The notes beneath the pieces are model-generated. The model did no database searches. It had not been told where the DNA came from and was given only the letters and a program-made list of their open reading frames with translations. 64,000 bases of DNA from the NCBI GenBank assembly GCA_027459705.1, contig DAIDHM010000057.1:1-64000 (forward strand). Direction: 5' to 3'. The translations under genes were made by a program, and so were the position numbers. Below, piece after piece: positions 52,373-61,750 of the stretch (its first letter is position 1; each line of letters begins with the position of its first letter). This DNA comes from Ktedonobacteria bacterium. GTDB taxonomy: Bacteria > Chloroflexota > Ktedonobacteria > Ktedonobacterales > JACDGC01.

Positions 52373-53137
52373 ATGCCGAATTCTGTGGTCCAGGCCGCGA
52401 ACAGCTTGCCAGCGCCGGTCTTCATAGGGTTGGTTGCGGTCCTGCTCTTCGTCAGTACTGGCGGTATTCCTGTGCCGATCACCGCGACCCTATTGGTCGC
52501 TGGCGCATTGGCAACGGCGATGCCGCATGGATTATTGGTCTGGGTGGGGCTCCTCCTGGCCAGCGCCATCTCTTTGACAGTGCGTGACCTCAGCTATCTG
52601 TGGCTCAGTGGTTGGGGCGCGATGTGGTTGCGGCGTGGCACTCGTGGCATCGCCGAGCGGCGTGGATTCGCATGGCTGGGGGGCAATGCCGTATTGCGGC
52701 GCTGGCGACACTCCGCCACTCACTACACCAAGACGACAGTGCGCCAGGTCGATGCGCTCTGTCGCGAGTTATTGCAGCGTGGCTGGTTCGTGATCGCCCT
52801 GACACGCTTCTCGCCTTTAGCAACGCCCCTCGACATTGCCGCGGGCGCGCTGCGCTATCCACCGTTGGCCTTTCTCAGCGGCATCCTCCCCGGGCGACTT
52901 GCCTATGCCCTACTGCTGCTCGGCGCGGGTTCGTGGGCGGGCCAGGCATTCCAGCGCCACGACGCCTTGCTCGTCGTCAGTGCGGCGAGCACGCTGTTGG
53001 TTATCATCATGCTATTACCAGCTCTGGTGCGGCGTTGGTTAACACGCCTCACCCGCGACCCATTGGGCGATCCATCTGGCAGCGGACCTGCAGCGAACCT
53101 TCCTCCCACCATCGCCGTCCGGCAGAATGCAGATTGA
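52373..53137 (+). CDS. DedA/VTT-family membrane protein
   Basis: A 254-residue membrane protein with about five to six helices. The conserved region ALTRFSPLATPLDIAAGALRYPPLAF matches the VTT/DedA (SNARE-associated) signature R-F-x-P with small-residue GAL. DedA proteins are lipid scramblases or transporters for membrane homeostasis. It lacks the Glu/Asp-rich N-terminal motif typical of E. coli members. It follows the ABC genes by about 100 bases and may share the M-box transcript; that is inferred. Confidence 0.75.
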   Translation: MPNSVVQAANSLPAPVFIGLVAVLLFVSTGGIPVPITATLLVAGALATAMPHGLLVWVGLLLASAISLTVRDLSYLWLSGWGAMWLRRGTRGIAERRGFAWLGGNAVLRRWRHSATHYTKTTVRQVDALCRELLQRGWFVIALTRFSPLATPLDIAAGALRYPPLAFLSGILPGRLAYALLLLGAGSWAGQAFQRHDALLVVSAASTLLVIIMLLPALVRRWLTRLTRDPLGDPSGSGPAANLPPTIAVRQNAD

Positions 53138-53173
53138 AGGGCGGCCGTGCCACCCGCCATCGGAGTACCCAGA

Positions 53174-54454
53174 ATGACCAGGCAGACCCAGCCCCAGACA
53201 CCGCTCGGTGCTGCGTTGATCGCGGCAATTGCAGAGCGTGGCCCCATCACCTTCGCCGACTTTATGGAGATCGCTCTGTACCATCCCGAGGGGGGATATT
53301 ATACGCAGGTGAAGTCTGCAGGTACAAGTGGCGCGCGTCAGGGCTGGGAAGGCGACTATCTGACGAGCACCGATCTACACCCACTCTTCGGAGCTGCCAT
53401 TGGTCGACAACTGGCACAGATCTGGGACCTGCTGGGCAAACCCGATCCTTTCGTCGTGCTGGAAGATGGCGCAGGTCGCGGCCACCTGGCACGCGATATC
53501 CACGCGTGGACACTGGACCAAGACCAGGATGCGCCGCCAGGTTTTCAAGAAGCGTTGCGCTACCGGACGCGCGATGTACGCATTGGCGAGATCTCTTATC
53601 CCCTTGAGGATTGGCCGACAGCGAACGATGCGCCGGCTGACTTCCCACTTCCACCAACCACCCATCACCATCCAGCGGTCAGCATGGGGAAGAACAGCAT
53701 GGAGCCTGCGCCTGCGGTCATCCTCTCCAATGAGCTCATCGATGCTTTTTCCGTACACCGCGTCGTGGTGCAAGATGGGATCTGGAGCGAGTTCTATGTT
53801 GATGTCGCACCGCTGGGCGATCAGCCAGGTCTGGTGCTCATCGCTGGACCGCTCTCTACACCGGCCCTCGGCGAATACCTGGAACGCTATGGTGTGCGGC
53901 TGGCGGCGTTGCCCGATGGCTGGCAAGGTGAAATCAACTTGCGCGCGGAGGCCTGGATGGCGGCGGTAGCGGCGCGATTGGCGTCTCGCGGCGTAGTGAT
54001 CACGATCGACTATGGCGACACAGCTCCAAAGCTTTACCACCATGCACGCCGACTGGGCACGCTGACAGCGTATCACCACCACCAGATCGCGACAGATCCG
54101 CTGGCGTTGGTCGGTGAGCAAGATTTGACCGCGCATGCCAACATGACTGCGCTGATCGCCACCGGCCGCCAGCATGGCTTGCGCTTGGCGGGATTGGTGA
54201 CCCAGCGTGAGTTCTTATTCGCGCTAGGTCTGCGCGAAGATGCTGAGCGGCTGGGCGCGCGGACCTATCCCCTGGCGACGACCGCGCGAGCAACCGACGC
54301 TGGCCAGATAGAATATCTGCGCCTGGCCAGCCTGCGGCACCGCGTAGCAGCATTGCTTGATCCGGCTGGCATGGGCGGGTTCCGCGTCCTCATCCAGCAG
54401 CGCGGAATGCCTGGCGCGGGGCGTCGACTGCGTGGCCTGCAGCGAACGGTGTAG
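53174..54454 (+). CDS. MidA/NDUFAF7-like SAM methyltransferase
   Basis: A 426-residue protein of the MidA/NDUFAF7 family (DUF185). Its N-terminal GPITFADFMEIALYHPEGGYYT is the family signature, followed by GDYLTSTDLHPLFGAAIGRQLAQIW and the SAM-binding VVLEDGAGRGHLARDI. A later IDYGD motif is also typical. In mitochondria NDUFAF7 methylates an arginine of complex I; bacterial substrates are mostly unknown. I start at M10 (53174), nine bases after GGAG. It follows the DedA-like gene. Confidence 0.85.
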   Translation: MTRQTQPQTPLGAALIAAIAERGPITFADFMEIALYHPEGGYYTQVKSAGTSGARQGWEGDYLTSTDLHPLFGAAIGRQLAQIWDLLGKPDPFVVLEDGAGRGHLARDIHAWTLDQDQDAPPGFQEALRYRTRDVRIGEISYPLEDWPTANDAPADFPLPPTTHHHPAVSMGKNSMEPAPAVILSNELIDAFSVHRVVVQDGIWSEFYVDVAPLGDQPGLVLIAGPLSTPALGEYLERYGVRLAALPDGWQGEINLRAEAWMAAVAARLASRGVVITIDYGDTAPKLYHHARRLGTLTAYHHHQIATDPLALVGEQDLTAHANMTALIATGRQHGLRLAGLVTQREFLFALGLREDAERLGARTYPLATTARATDAGQIEYLRLASLRHRVAALLDPAGMGGFRVLIQQRGMPGAGRRLRGLQRTV

Positions 54455-55000
54455 ACATACTGTGAGATCTTGCATTTTGCAAAAGACTTCAGAAATCTCG
54501 TGGATTGCGCCGAATCTCACGTTGATAGGTTGTTCAGGTTTGCGTGGCTGGCTCTTTGGCAGAGTCGTATGTTGGATATGGATAGGCGAGTTGTTCCCCC
54601 CGCTGTGCGACGTGGAAGATTGATGGTGTCAACCACGTCCCTGCCCTCTCACTCGCCTTTCTCTCCTCTGTTACTGGCCCCTGGACAGACGCTCAGCATC
54701 ATGCCCTGAGGATTGATCGAGAAGTTCGCGCGGTGTAATGCGGTGCAACTTCAGCGCCGCTATTGACAACGCCCGTCGTACCCCCAATTGGCTACCCTTT
54801 GCGCTACCGTCGGATGAATCTTCTTGATTTGCACAAAACATCGCGGCAAACCTCTTGCATAATACGGCTATCCATGGTAAGCTTGTGTCTGTTCCCTGAA
54901 TAGGGCGTCATGTGACGCGAGCGTTTGGCCCAGTCGCGGGCAGTGCACACTCTGTCATGTGGTTTCATCCCGAAGCATGTCACGGACATGGAGGTCGTTG
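54455..55000. other. Intergenic region
   Basis: About 545 bases without a supported gene. The open frames are short and lack ribosome sites. No promoter strong enough to name is seen, although the receiver gene must start here. Confidence 0.4.
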
Positions 55001-55411
55001 ATGCGCAGGTTTCCAGCACTTTTCAGTCGTGTACGGACGCGCACCCGTGAGGCGGTCATCTTTGAAGATGATACGTTGACCGCGTCGATGTATAAAATGC
55101 TCTTAGAACGCGAAGGATTCGCCGCCAAGATTTACGACGACAATGAGGCATGCCGCCGCGAGGTGCGGGCACATCATCCCGACCTGCTCATCTGTGATGT
55201 CATGAATGATGGGGGCGCCAGTGGACTCAACCTCATCGAGTCCATTTGCGAAGATCTCGGTGACCAGGTTCCTGCCGTCATTGTCGCTACCGCGCTGCAA
55301 ACCCATCAGATCCGCAATCACCCGGCATTGCGGCGTGTGCGGAACCTGCGCACCATGATGAAGCCATTCGATATCGATGTTATGCTCAACACCATCACCC
55401 AGTTGCTCTGA
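55001..55411 (+). CDS. Response regulator receiver protein
   Basis: A 136-residue protein, mostly a receiver: VIFEDDTLTASMYKMLL (acidic pocket), DLLICDVMNDGGASG (phospho-Asp), and MKPFDID (Lys). There is no DNA-binding or kinase domain. The Thr/Ser at the usual fourth receiver position is in VATALQ. The ATG at 55001 is seven bases after GGAGG. No kinase gene adjoins, so its partner is elsewhere; a possible one is the membrane kinase at 31618, but that is only a guess. Confidence 0.8.
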   Translation: MRRFPALFSRVRTRTREAVIFEDDTLTASMYKMLLEREGFAAKIYDDNEACRREVRAHHPDLLICDVMNDGGASGLNLIESICEDLGDQVPAVIVATALQTHQIRNHPALRRVRNLRTMMKPFDIDVMLNTITQLL

Positions 55412-55442
55412 CGACTCATGGGCCGCCCCATCGCTGCAGTGA

Positions 55443-55991
55443 CTACGCGCGACTGGCAAGCGTACTCCCACCAGTGCGTGCCTCCAGCGCGCGTGCGAGG
55501 ATGAAGATGAGATCCGAGCAGCGATTGAGGTAACGGACCACCTCACTATTGGTGATGGTTCCCTCATGCAGCAGCTTCACTGCCAGGCGCTCGGCGCGCC
55601 GCACAATTGTCCGAGCGAGATCCAGGGCCGCCCCATCTGGGGAATCGCCAGGGATGACAAATTTATTCGGGATCTCGACGCGTTGCTGAAGGTCGGTTTC
55701 GGTTTCTTCGAGCCAACGAACATGTTCAGCGGTCACACGAAAGCCTACCGCAGCCTGATGTTCTGGTGGGGTGGCGAGTTCCGCCATCAGGATATAGAGA
55801 TCACGTTGCAAATGCAGAATCACCTCGCGCGCATGTGGATCTTGCGTCAAGGCCCGCGCCAACCCCAGTGCGGATGTCGCTTCATCTACGGTCCCAAAGG
55901 TATCAGGTCGCGGATCAAACTTCGGGACTCGTTGATCGCCCAGCAATCCAGTATAGCCATCATCCCCGGTGCCTGTGGTCACTTTCGCCAT
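55443..55991 (-). CDS. Cob(I)yrinate a,c-diamide adenosyltransferase (PduO type)
   Basis: A 182-residue PduO/ATR-type adenosyltransferase that converts cob(I)alamin and ATP to adenosylcobalamin, the cofactor needed by acyl-CoA mutases. Signatures are VTTGTGDDGYTGLLGDQRVPK (ATP site, N-terminal), FGTVDEATSALGLARAL, NKFVIPGDSPDGAALDLARTIVRRAER (catalytic Arg region) and LNRCSDLIFILAR. A GAGGCG site precedes the ATG. It lies about 7 kb from the mutase gene, so the link is functional rather than operonic. Confidence 0.95.
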   Translation of the reverse strand: MAKVTTGTGDDGYTGLLGDQRVPKFDPRPDTFGTVDEATSALGLARALTQDPHAREVILHLQRDLYILMAELATPPEHQAAVGFRVTAEHVRWLEETETDLQQRVEIPNKFVIPGDSPDGAALDLARTIVRRAERLAVKLLHEGTITNSEVVRYLNRCSDLIFILARALEARTGGSTLASRA

Positions 55992-56148
55992 CGTCTCGCC
56001 TCATTTCAGTAGAGTGGGTGTGGTGCATTTTGTAGGGCCTTATCATCGTACCATGTGCTGACTATGCCCATGTCTTCATTCCTCTAGCTATCGCCGCTGG
56101 CTGATGGATTCTGATGGATGATCCATCAACATGACGGCCAACAATAAT

Positions 56149-56178
56149 TTGACAAATTGGCTGGCTATCAGGTATACT
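56149..56178 (+). promoter_or_regulatory. Consensus promoter of tRNA-Lys
   Basis: TTGACA (56149-56154), 18-base spacer, TATACT (56173-56178), 11 bases before the mature tRNA 5' end. Confidence 0.8.
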
Positions 56179-56189
56179 GAATGTCGTGC

Positions 56190-56261
<72 letters not shown>

Positions 56262-56269
56262 CCTTCACA

Positions 56270-56300
56270 AAGCCGCTCAGTGAGCGGCTTCATGTTTTTT
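56270..56300 (+). terminator. Terminator of tRNA-Lys
   Basis: AAGCCGCT (56270-56277) pairs with AGCGGCTT (56283-56290), then TTTTTT at 56295-56300. A classic intrinsic terminator. Confidence 0.88.
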
Positions 56301-57194
56301 ATCTCCTTGTTCTTTCCCTCCCAAAAATACAGTTTTGACAGCTACTGGAAATTCCTTTGTTCATGTGCTTGCTTAATTGTATTCTCAAGCTTTGTTTCAA
56401 CGCAAGAGAGAAATGCGCTCTCCAGGGCTTTCCGCAGTGTGAGATCGATGACACGGCATTGCTCTAGTTACGCGCTGTATCTTTCTACGTATCCGCCGAG
56501 AAAATCACAGGCGGGGCGATAAGAGTCCAAGGAATTCGACTCACCGTCCTTACTAGTGAACTGAGGATGGTTATTTTTCATTGCGACCCCTATCATATCA
56601 GCCGCTTCCTTCCCTCATCTTTGGCTGCAGTGAGACGCGATCATCTGAAACAGCAGAGAACCCGGATGCAGGGTAATTTTTAGATGAGCTGTCCTAGGCT
56701 ACACCTTATCTGTTCCACATTAACTGTCCATAGTAGTTCTGCATCCATGGCGATCTCTCCCCAAAAGGCTAGTCTTAACACAACAGCGCGATCTGGATCG
56801 TGATTTGCGCAACCATGGGCATGGGCGTCCTAATGTTCGCCAGCTTCCGGATCGCGTTCGCGCATAGGTCGGCTTACCATCAACAACCTGTGATTTACAC
56901 GCGAAACTGTTGTCCATCATCAGGAAGGGGTGGTGGATGGTAACCATGCCATTGACCAACAACTATGAGATATTCCAGCGTTTAACCGCGAGACGATTGA
57001 GCTCTTCGCTCGCGCCACAATGACGCGGTAAGGCTCTGTCTCTACAGATAAAGACAATGCCATTTAACAAAAACCTTTTGTACAGCCAGGAACATGCGTA
57101 GGTACCGCTTTCGCGTCTGAATGCCGCTCCTGAAAAGCATCAGCGGCGTTCTGAAGATGTGAGGCCCTAGCAACCAGGAAGTAATGAGGACAGC
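56301..57194. other. Intergenic region, possibly with gene remains
   Basis: About 890 bases, lower in GC than its neighbours. Several frames interrupted by stops occur, including a minus-strand one near 56720-56962, but I cannot match any to a family. It precedes the split transporter gene and the IS256 tails, so it may be part of an unstable region. Confidence 0.35.
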
Positions 57195-58057
57195 GTGTCG
57201 GAACCTGATGATAGCGAAACCTCTCCGTCTATTCCTGATCTCACCTTACAGGAACGCGCTGAAGTGCGGCGGCGGACCGCAATCAGCGCTGCAGTAGTCC
57301 ATGAATCGGTGCGGCTCGAAGGCGAGCGCGAGTTAGGTCGCTTTCCACTCGCTCTCGCCTGGTCTGGGATAGCCGCCGGATTCTCTATGGGTTTCTCGAT
57401 GATTGTCGAAGGGCTCATCCAAAGTATGCTCCCCTCAAGTAACTGGCGTCCTTTAGTAAGCAGCTTTGGCTATACGACGGGATTTCTGATTGTCGTACTT
57501 GGTCGTCAACAGTTGTTTACTGAAAATACTCTCACTCCGATTTTACCTTTTTTTCCCACCCAAACGGGTTAACATTGCGACGTGTGGCATTGCTGTGGAG
57601 CATCGTCCTGGTGACGAATGTTATCGGAGCTGTACTTGTCGCATTGGTCATCGCCAAAACAACCATCTTCACTCCTGCGGAAATGGCCGCCTTTGCCAGA
57701 TTAGCCAAATACGGCATCTCCGGAGATTTTTGGACGACGACAATCCGGGGAATCTTCGCGGGTTGGCTTATCGCACTCATGGTTTGGTTGATGCCAGCTG
57801 CTGACGCGGCGCGGGTCCATATCATTCTCATCCTGACCTACATCGTGGCACTCGGAGGATTCGATCATATTATTGCTGGTTCCGTTGATGTCGCCTATCT
57901 GGCCTGGATGGGTGGCACAAGCTGGGGCATGTTTTGGGGCAAGTTCTTTCTCCCGACGCTCATCGGTAATATCCTGGGAGGTACGGCACTGGTTGCTTTT
58001 CTAAACTACGCACAGGTTGCCGCTGAAACGGTTATGGATCGACTTTCAGGCGTGTAA
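57195..58057 (+). pseudogene. Formate/nitrite transporter family (YfdC-like), frameshifted
   Basis: The first frame (57195-57572, GTG start after GAGGA) gives the N-terminal third: ERELGRFPLALAWSGIAAGFSMGFSMI and FGYTTGFLIVVLGRQQLFTENTLTPILP. It then stops. Re-reading one base back within the T7 tract at 57548-57554 restores FFSHPNGLTLRRVALLWSIVLV and the rest to 58057, including GSVDVAYLAWMGG and a good GNILGGTALVAFLNY end. The fused product would be about 287 residues with six membrane helices, as in FNT transporters. This is either a 1-base loss (or read error) in a homopolymer, a pseudogene, or a programmed -1 slip. Confidence 0.85.
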
Positions 58058-58147
58058 CCGCATCCTGGCAAAAAAGTTGCAATCCCAATTATCGAGGCAT
58101 AACCTGATCATCACCAGGTATCTGCCAAATTCGCGAAGGAGGCACCG

Positions 58148-58522
58148 ATGAACCATCCATCGATCAGTAAAAACACGCCAGCAAAAGATATGGAAACTAA
58201 CCAGCCTGCTGTCCCTGCAAGTGAAGATCTGAAAAAAAGTCATAAACCTCAGAAAACCACTGATCCAGACCCACCAGTGGCGAAAGGTCGCACCGCTGAT
58301 CCCAATAACCAGCAGCCCGCGGAAGAAAATCCCGATCACGCCACTGCTGGTTCTGAAGAATCGGATCCCAATCAACCAGGAATCAAGATCCGGTCCGCCA
58401 CTGAAGGTGTGACATCAATAGGTGGGCCAAGTTCTGAAGAATCCGGTATTATTGGGCCAAGCAAACAACCATCAAAAACAGGGAAAGCACCGCTCAATCC
58501 ATCACGTGCTGACTCAAAGTAA
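58148..58522 (+). CDS. Disordered hydrophilic protein
   Basis: A 124-residue protein with no hydrophobic core. It is rich in Pro, Ser, Asp, Glu and Asn (repeated DPNQP, PAEEN-type runs), so it is almost certainly unstructured, as are many hydration or linker proteins. A strong AAGGAGG site lies five bases before the ATG, which argues that it is translated. No family is recognised. It lies between the split transporter and an IS256 transposase tail. Confidence 0.55.
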   Translation: MNHPSISKNTPAKDMETNQPAVPASEDLKKSHKPQKTTDPDPPVAKGRTADPNNQQPAEENPDHATAGSEESDPNQPGIKIRSATEGVTSIGGPSSEESGIIGPSKQPSKTGKAPLNPSRADSK

Positions 58523-58540
58523 TTGCCTTCCCCTTATCAT

Positions 58541-58762
58541 CGACGATTGCGGACCACCAATCCGCAGGAACGCCTCAATGCAGAGATCCGCCGTCGTGAA
58601 CAGGTCATTCGCATCTTTCCCTCAGAAGCCTCCGCCATCCGGTTGATCGGCGCGTACTTGATGGAGTATGATGATCAATGGACGACCGGTCGGAGGTATC
58701 TGGACATGGCACCCTATTGGGCCTGGAAACGCGCCCATCCCGTCCAACCTCCCCTCTTCTAA
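58541..58762 (+). pseudogene. IS256-family transposase C-terminal remnant
   Basis: About 73 codons match the C-terminus of IS256-type (transposase mutator) enzymes: RTTNPQERLNAEIRRREQVI, IFPSEASAIRLIGAYLMEYDD and QWTTGRRYLDM. The N-terminal catalytic two-thirds is missing, so the element is a dead fragment. It ends at the stop at 58762, close to the AT-rich DUF4012 gene. Confidence 0.82.
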
Positions 58763-58909
58763 GCCGTCTCCCTTATCTAGCTGCTGATCTTGGGTAAAGT
58801 ACAGACCTTTCCGGTCGTGGCCTAAATCTGTTAGTACATAATACAATTTAAATGTCTTCGATATGGTATTATTGTATCATGCAGTCTAAGCGTAAGAGGA
58901 ATTAATCAT

Positions 58910-61324
58910 ATGATGAAATTATTGAGTCAGTTTTCACGTTTACGAAAATGGTTCATTGGAACCAAAAGCAATAGGTCAGATGGTTTTCTGGCCCATAAAC
59001 GACCCATCAGTACAACCAGAAACCACAATTCCTGGTATAGTGAGTCTTCATCTTTCCAAATGTCGAAAGATATTAATTCCGACATTAGTAAGCGCACAAC
59101 AATTCCTTTATTTGCTGTTGTAAGGCCACAAACTGCTTCATATCATGAGCAATTAAGTTCAACCCATAAATCAATGGCAGTTGACTCCCGGTTACAAACG
59201 ACACTGCGCCGCCACAGAATCATCATTGCGCTAGTTTTTGTCCTCCTATCTACTACATTCGCCAGTGCTGGATTTGCGGTACAAGGACTAATTGAATATC
59301 ATAGGTTGAAAAATGACGCGCAAGACGCACTGGTAGCAATCAACCATATTACCGTTGATCTGGGTATTTCTCAGTCCACCTTTTCACATCACCCTATTAC
59401 CTTTGCACAGCTTATGCACATTCACAGCGATCTTCATAATGCCAAGTTAGACATAGATGATTTACATCATCATTTATTAATGCCAGATATTCCTTTGCAA
59501 TTAGCTTTACGCAATAGTAGGATTGCGTCTATTGCACAAAGCGCGTTGTTGCTGAGTGATATCGGACATGATGCCCTGAACATTGCGGACGAATGGGCAG
59601 ATAGTGTTGTACAAGCTTACAATGCATTGGTAAGTAGCCCTTTACTGGGTGGAAATAGCAGTGGGGATGTAGTCACGACAAATATGATAGCGGATGTTGA
59701 GAATGCAATTGTGCAGACTAGCATGCCTCTCGCTCAGATCGAAGCCATCGTCCATGCTACTCCTCCGCCCATGTTGTTTGCAGCCCTCTCTCTTACACAA
59801 CAATTGAAAGTCGCGCCTTTCCTCAACATCATCCCCATTTTGCCAGGGTTTTTAGAGCAGCTTAAGGAATTTTTACCGGTTGCTGGACCAATTCTGGGTA
59901 TTGGGACACCAGCGAATTATTTAATTATTACCTTGGATCCCTCAGAATTGCGCGCTAGCGGTGGATTTCAAGGGAACTATGGCATACTGAGTGTCCAAGG
60001 TGCTCAACTTGGAAACTTTAGTTTGCGCGATATTGATCTTGTAGATAAATCAAAAATCTCTCATTGTGGACCTCCCCCATTCACTCCCCCAAAAATCTAT
60101 AGCTGGTGGCCCTTTTGCCCATTTGGAACACGCGATGCTAACCTTTCTCCCGATTTTCCAACATCGGCGCAGCTTACCTTATCAGAGTTTCAAGACCTTG
60201 GGGGCAATGTCCAAACTGATACACAAGGCCACATTACTACGAGCAATATCCCAATGACTGCAATGATTGCCATTCAACCTAGTATTATTGAGCAATTATT
60301 ACGAATAACCGGTCCAATTTACGTTGGTGATCCATATTATGAGATGGTAACTGCAAATAATTTGCAATCTCTGATTCATTATTATCAACTTACGAATGCC
60401 GGACGTGCAGTTGGTACACAAGCAAATAATGGAAATACGCTATCAGATGCTACGAAACGATTCACGGCTTTACTAGGACGTGCACTGATCGAACAAGTCC
60501 GGACATTGACCTGGGAACAAGTTCGGGCCTATTTTGAAGATCTTCGTAGTGACCTGTCGACAAAAGCCATCCAGATCTATTTTACAAATTCTTTCGCTGA
60601 GCAATATATCTTGCGGATAGGTGCTGGTGCTCCTATCTATCGTGGGAACGATGATGCATTTTCGATGAATATCTCTAACATAGGTGGTAACAAGGGAAAC
60701 ATGTATTATGGGGTCAAGTATTATGATGTCATCCAGTTGAATGCACAAGGAGGCGCGACTCATCACTTACTTATTTACTCAACTTGGAGCATCCCGGCAA
60801 TAATAAATGGGACCGACAAAGGCAAACTCTATCCTATTCTATATAATGCTGACTCTGTAGATAACTATGGCTTATTTCTACGACTCTACGACCGATTTTA
60901 TTTGGCTAGATCTGTGATACTTACCCCTACAGCAGGATTTGATGAGAAAGGCTTGATCACAAACTCATTGGCAACTACTCATTCTGATATAACTGGTAGA
61001 GCTATGATCGGTGGTGAGTATAAAATAATGGGAGATCCTTTTACGCACCCAGTATTGTGGAATGTACCAATTATATCGCTGACCTGGCAAGCTCCGAATA
61101 TTTATCTACCTGGCAAAGTTTACACACTCTATGAAGAGAGGCAATCTGGGCTTACTGAAGAGGTAAGTATCACTATCCTGCCACCAAATGGGTGTGGAGG
61201 CCCGAGCTTTCCATTTCATTATAATGGACCATTGAAGAGTACCCTTGTAATTTCTCTTCCAACTTCAAAATGCAGTTCAATCGGTGGGTACTCGCATTCC
61301 GCACTTTCCTCCCCAGCGAAATAG
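58910..61324 (+). CDS. DUF4012 membrane-anchored protein
   Basis: An 804-residue DUF4012 protein. After a polar cytoplasmic N-terminus there is one membrane helix at ~residues 103-125 (IIIALVFVLLSTTFASAGFAV), then a long helical domain, and the characteristic DUF4012 core (YLIITLDPSELRASGGFQGNYGILS, DLGGNVQTDTQGHI, RLYDRFYLARSVIL). It ends in a beta-rich region. The gene is AT-rich, about 40% GC by eye against roughly 57% around it, with different codon choice (many TTA, ATA). A GAGGA site precedes the ATG by nine bases. Function unknown in general; exported and possibly surface-associated. Confidence 0.82.
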   Translation: MMKLLSQFSRLRKWFIGTKSNRSDGFLAHKRPISTTRNHNSWYSESSSFQMSKDINSDISKRTTIPLFAVVRPQTASYHEQLSSTHKSMAVDSRLQTTLRRHRIIIALVFVLLSTTFASAGFAVQGLIEYHRLKNDAQDALVAINHITVDLGISQSTFSHHPITFAQLMHIHSDLHNAKLDIDDLHHHLLMPDIPLQLALRNSRIASIAQSALLLSDIGHDALNIADEWADSVVQAYNALVSSPLLGGNSSGDVVTTNMIADVENAIVQTSMPLAQIEAIVHATPPPMLFAALSLTQQLKVAPFLNIIPILPGFLEQLKEFLPVAGPILGIGTPANYLIITLDPSELRASGGFQGNYGILSVQGAQLGNFSLRDIDLVDKSKISHCGPPPFTPPKIYSWWPFCPFGTRDANLSPDFPTSAQLTLSEFQDLGGNVQTDTQGHITTSNIPMTAMIAIQPSIIEQLLRITGPIYVGDPYYEMVTANNLQSLIHYYQLTNAGRAVGTQANNGNTLSDATKRFTALLGRALIEQVRTLTWEQVRAYFEDLRSDLSTKAIQIYFTNSFAEQYILRIGAGAPIYRGNDDAFSMNISNIGGNKGNMYYGVKYYDVIQLNAQGGATHHLLIYSTWSIPAIINGTDKGKLYPILYNADSVDNYGLFLRLYDRFYLARSVILTPTAGFDEKGLITNSLATTHSDITGRAMIGGEYKIMGDPFTHPVLWNVPIISLTWQAPNIYLPGKVYTLYEERQSGLTEEVSITILPPNGCGGPSFPFHYNGPLKSTLVISLPTSKCSSIGGYSHSALSSPAK

Positions 61325-61380
61325 CAATGTTCATAAGCAGATCTAAGTAGGAGTAAGATAAGACAATGCAAATCGGTTAA

Positions 61381-61485
61381 TCGCAGGATATCGGGATAGT
61401 AGAGCGGTTGGTAGGTATATACTTATTGGAAATGGACGAAGAGTGGCAAACCGGACGACATGGACATCGACCCGGAAAGCCTTGA
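61381..61485 (+). pseudogene. Second IS256-family transposase tail
   Basis: A short frame reading IVERLVGIYLLEMDEEWQTG, stop at 61485, aligns with the IS256 C-terminus found at 58541 (RLIGAYLMEYDDQWTTGRR). Only about 30 codons are left. Both tails point the same way and flank the AT-rich DUF4012 gene. Confidence 0.65.
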
Positions 61486-61495
61486 CCTTTCCACC

Positions 61496-61541
61496 AAGCA
61501 GGGGGTAGAGTAGCTCAGCAAGGCTACTCTACCCCCTGCTT
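61496..61541 (+). terminator. Long perfect hairpin
   Basis: Perfect 18-base arms (61496-61513 with 61524-61541) and a 10-base loop, 11 bases after the IS256 tail. There is no T tract. It may be a terminator or a mobile-element end structure. Confidence 0.55.
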
Positions 61542-61750
61542 GGCCCTCGTGCCTCATCGCTTGCTTCGCATTTACCCACTACCTGGGACATATACCGTGG
61601 GGGATTCCGATCATGCTATAACATTGAGAGTGCTTAGGCACACAAAGAAAATTGATCGATGGGATTTCCGTTTACGCGCGGGTGCCGGGGAATCTCTTTC
61701 CAGACATCCAAATAGATTACCCGCGCGGTGAGAGACCGAGAGGATTGCTC

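Noticed and set aside
53147..53173. GTG start for the MidA-like gene
   Set aside because: The nine extra residues do not resemble the family and the GGAG site fits the ATG at 53174 better. The alternative cannot be excluded.
56720..56962. Minus-strand frame as a gene or transposase fragment
   Set aside because: The translation is arginine-rich with no recognisable motif and no ribosome site. I cannot support a gene, so it is left as an intergenic note.
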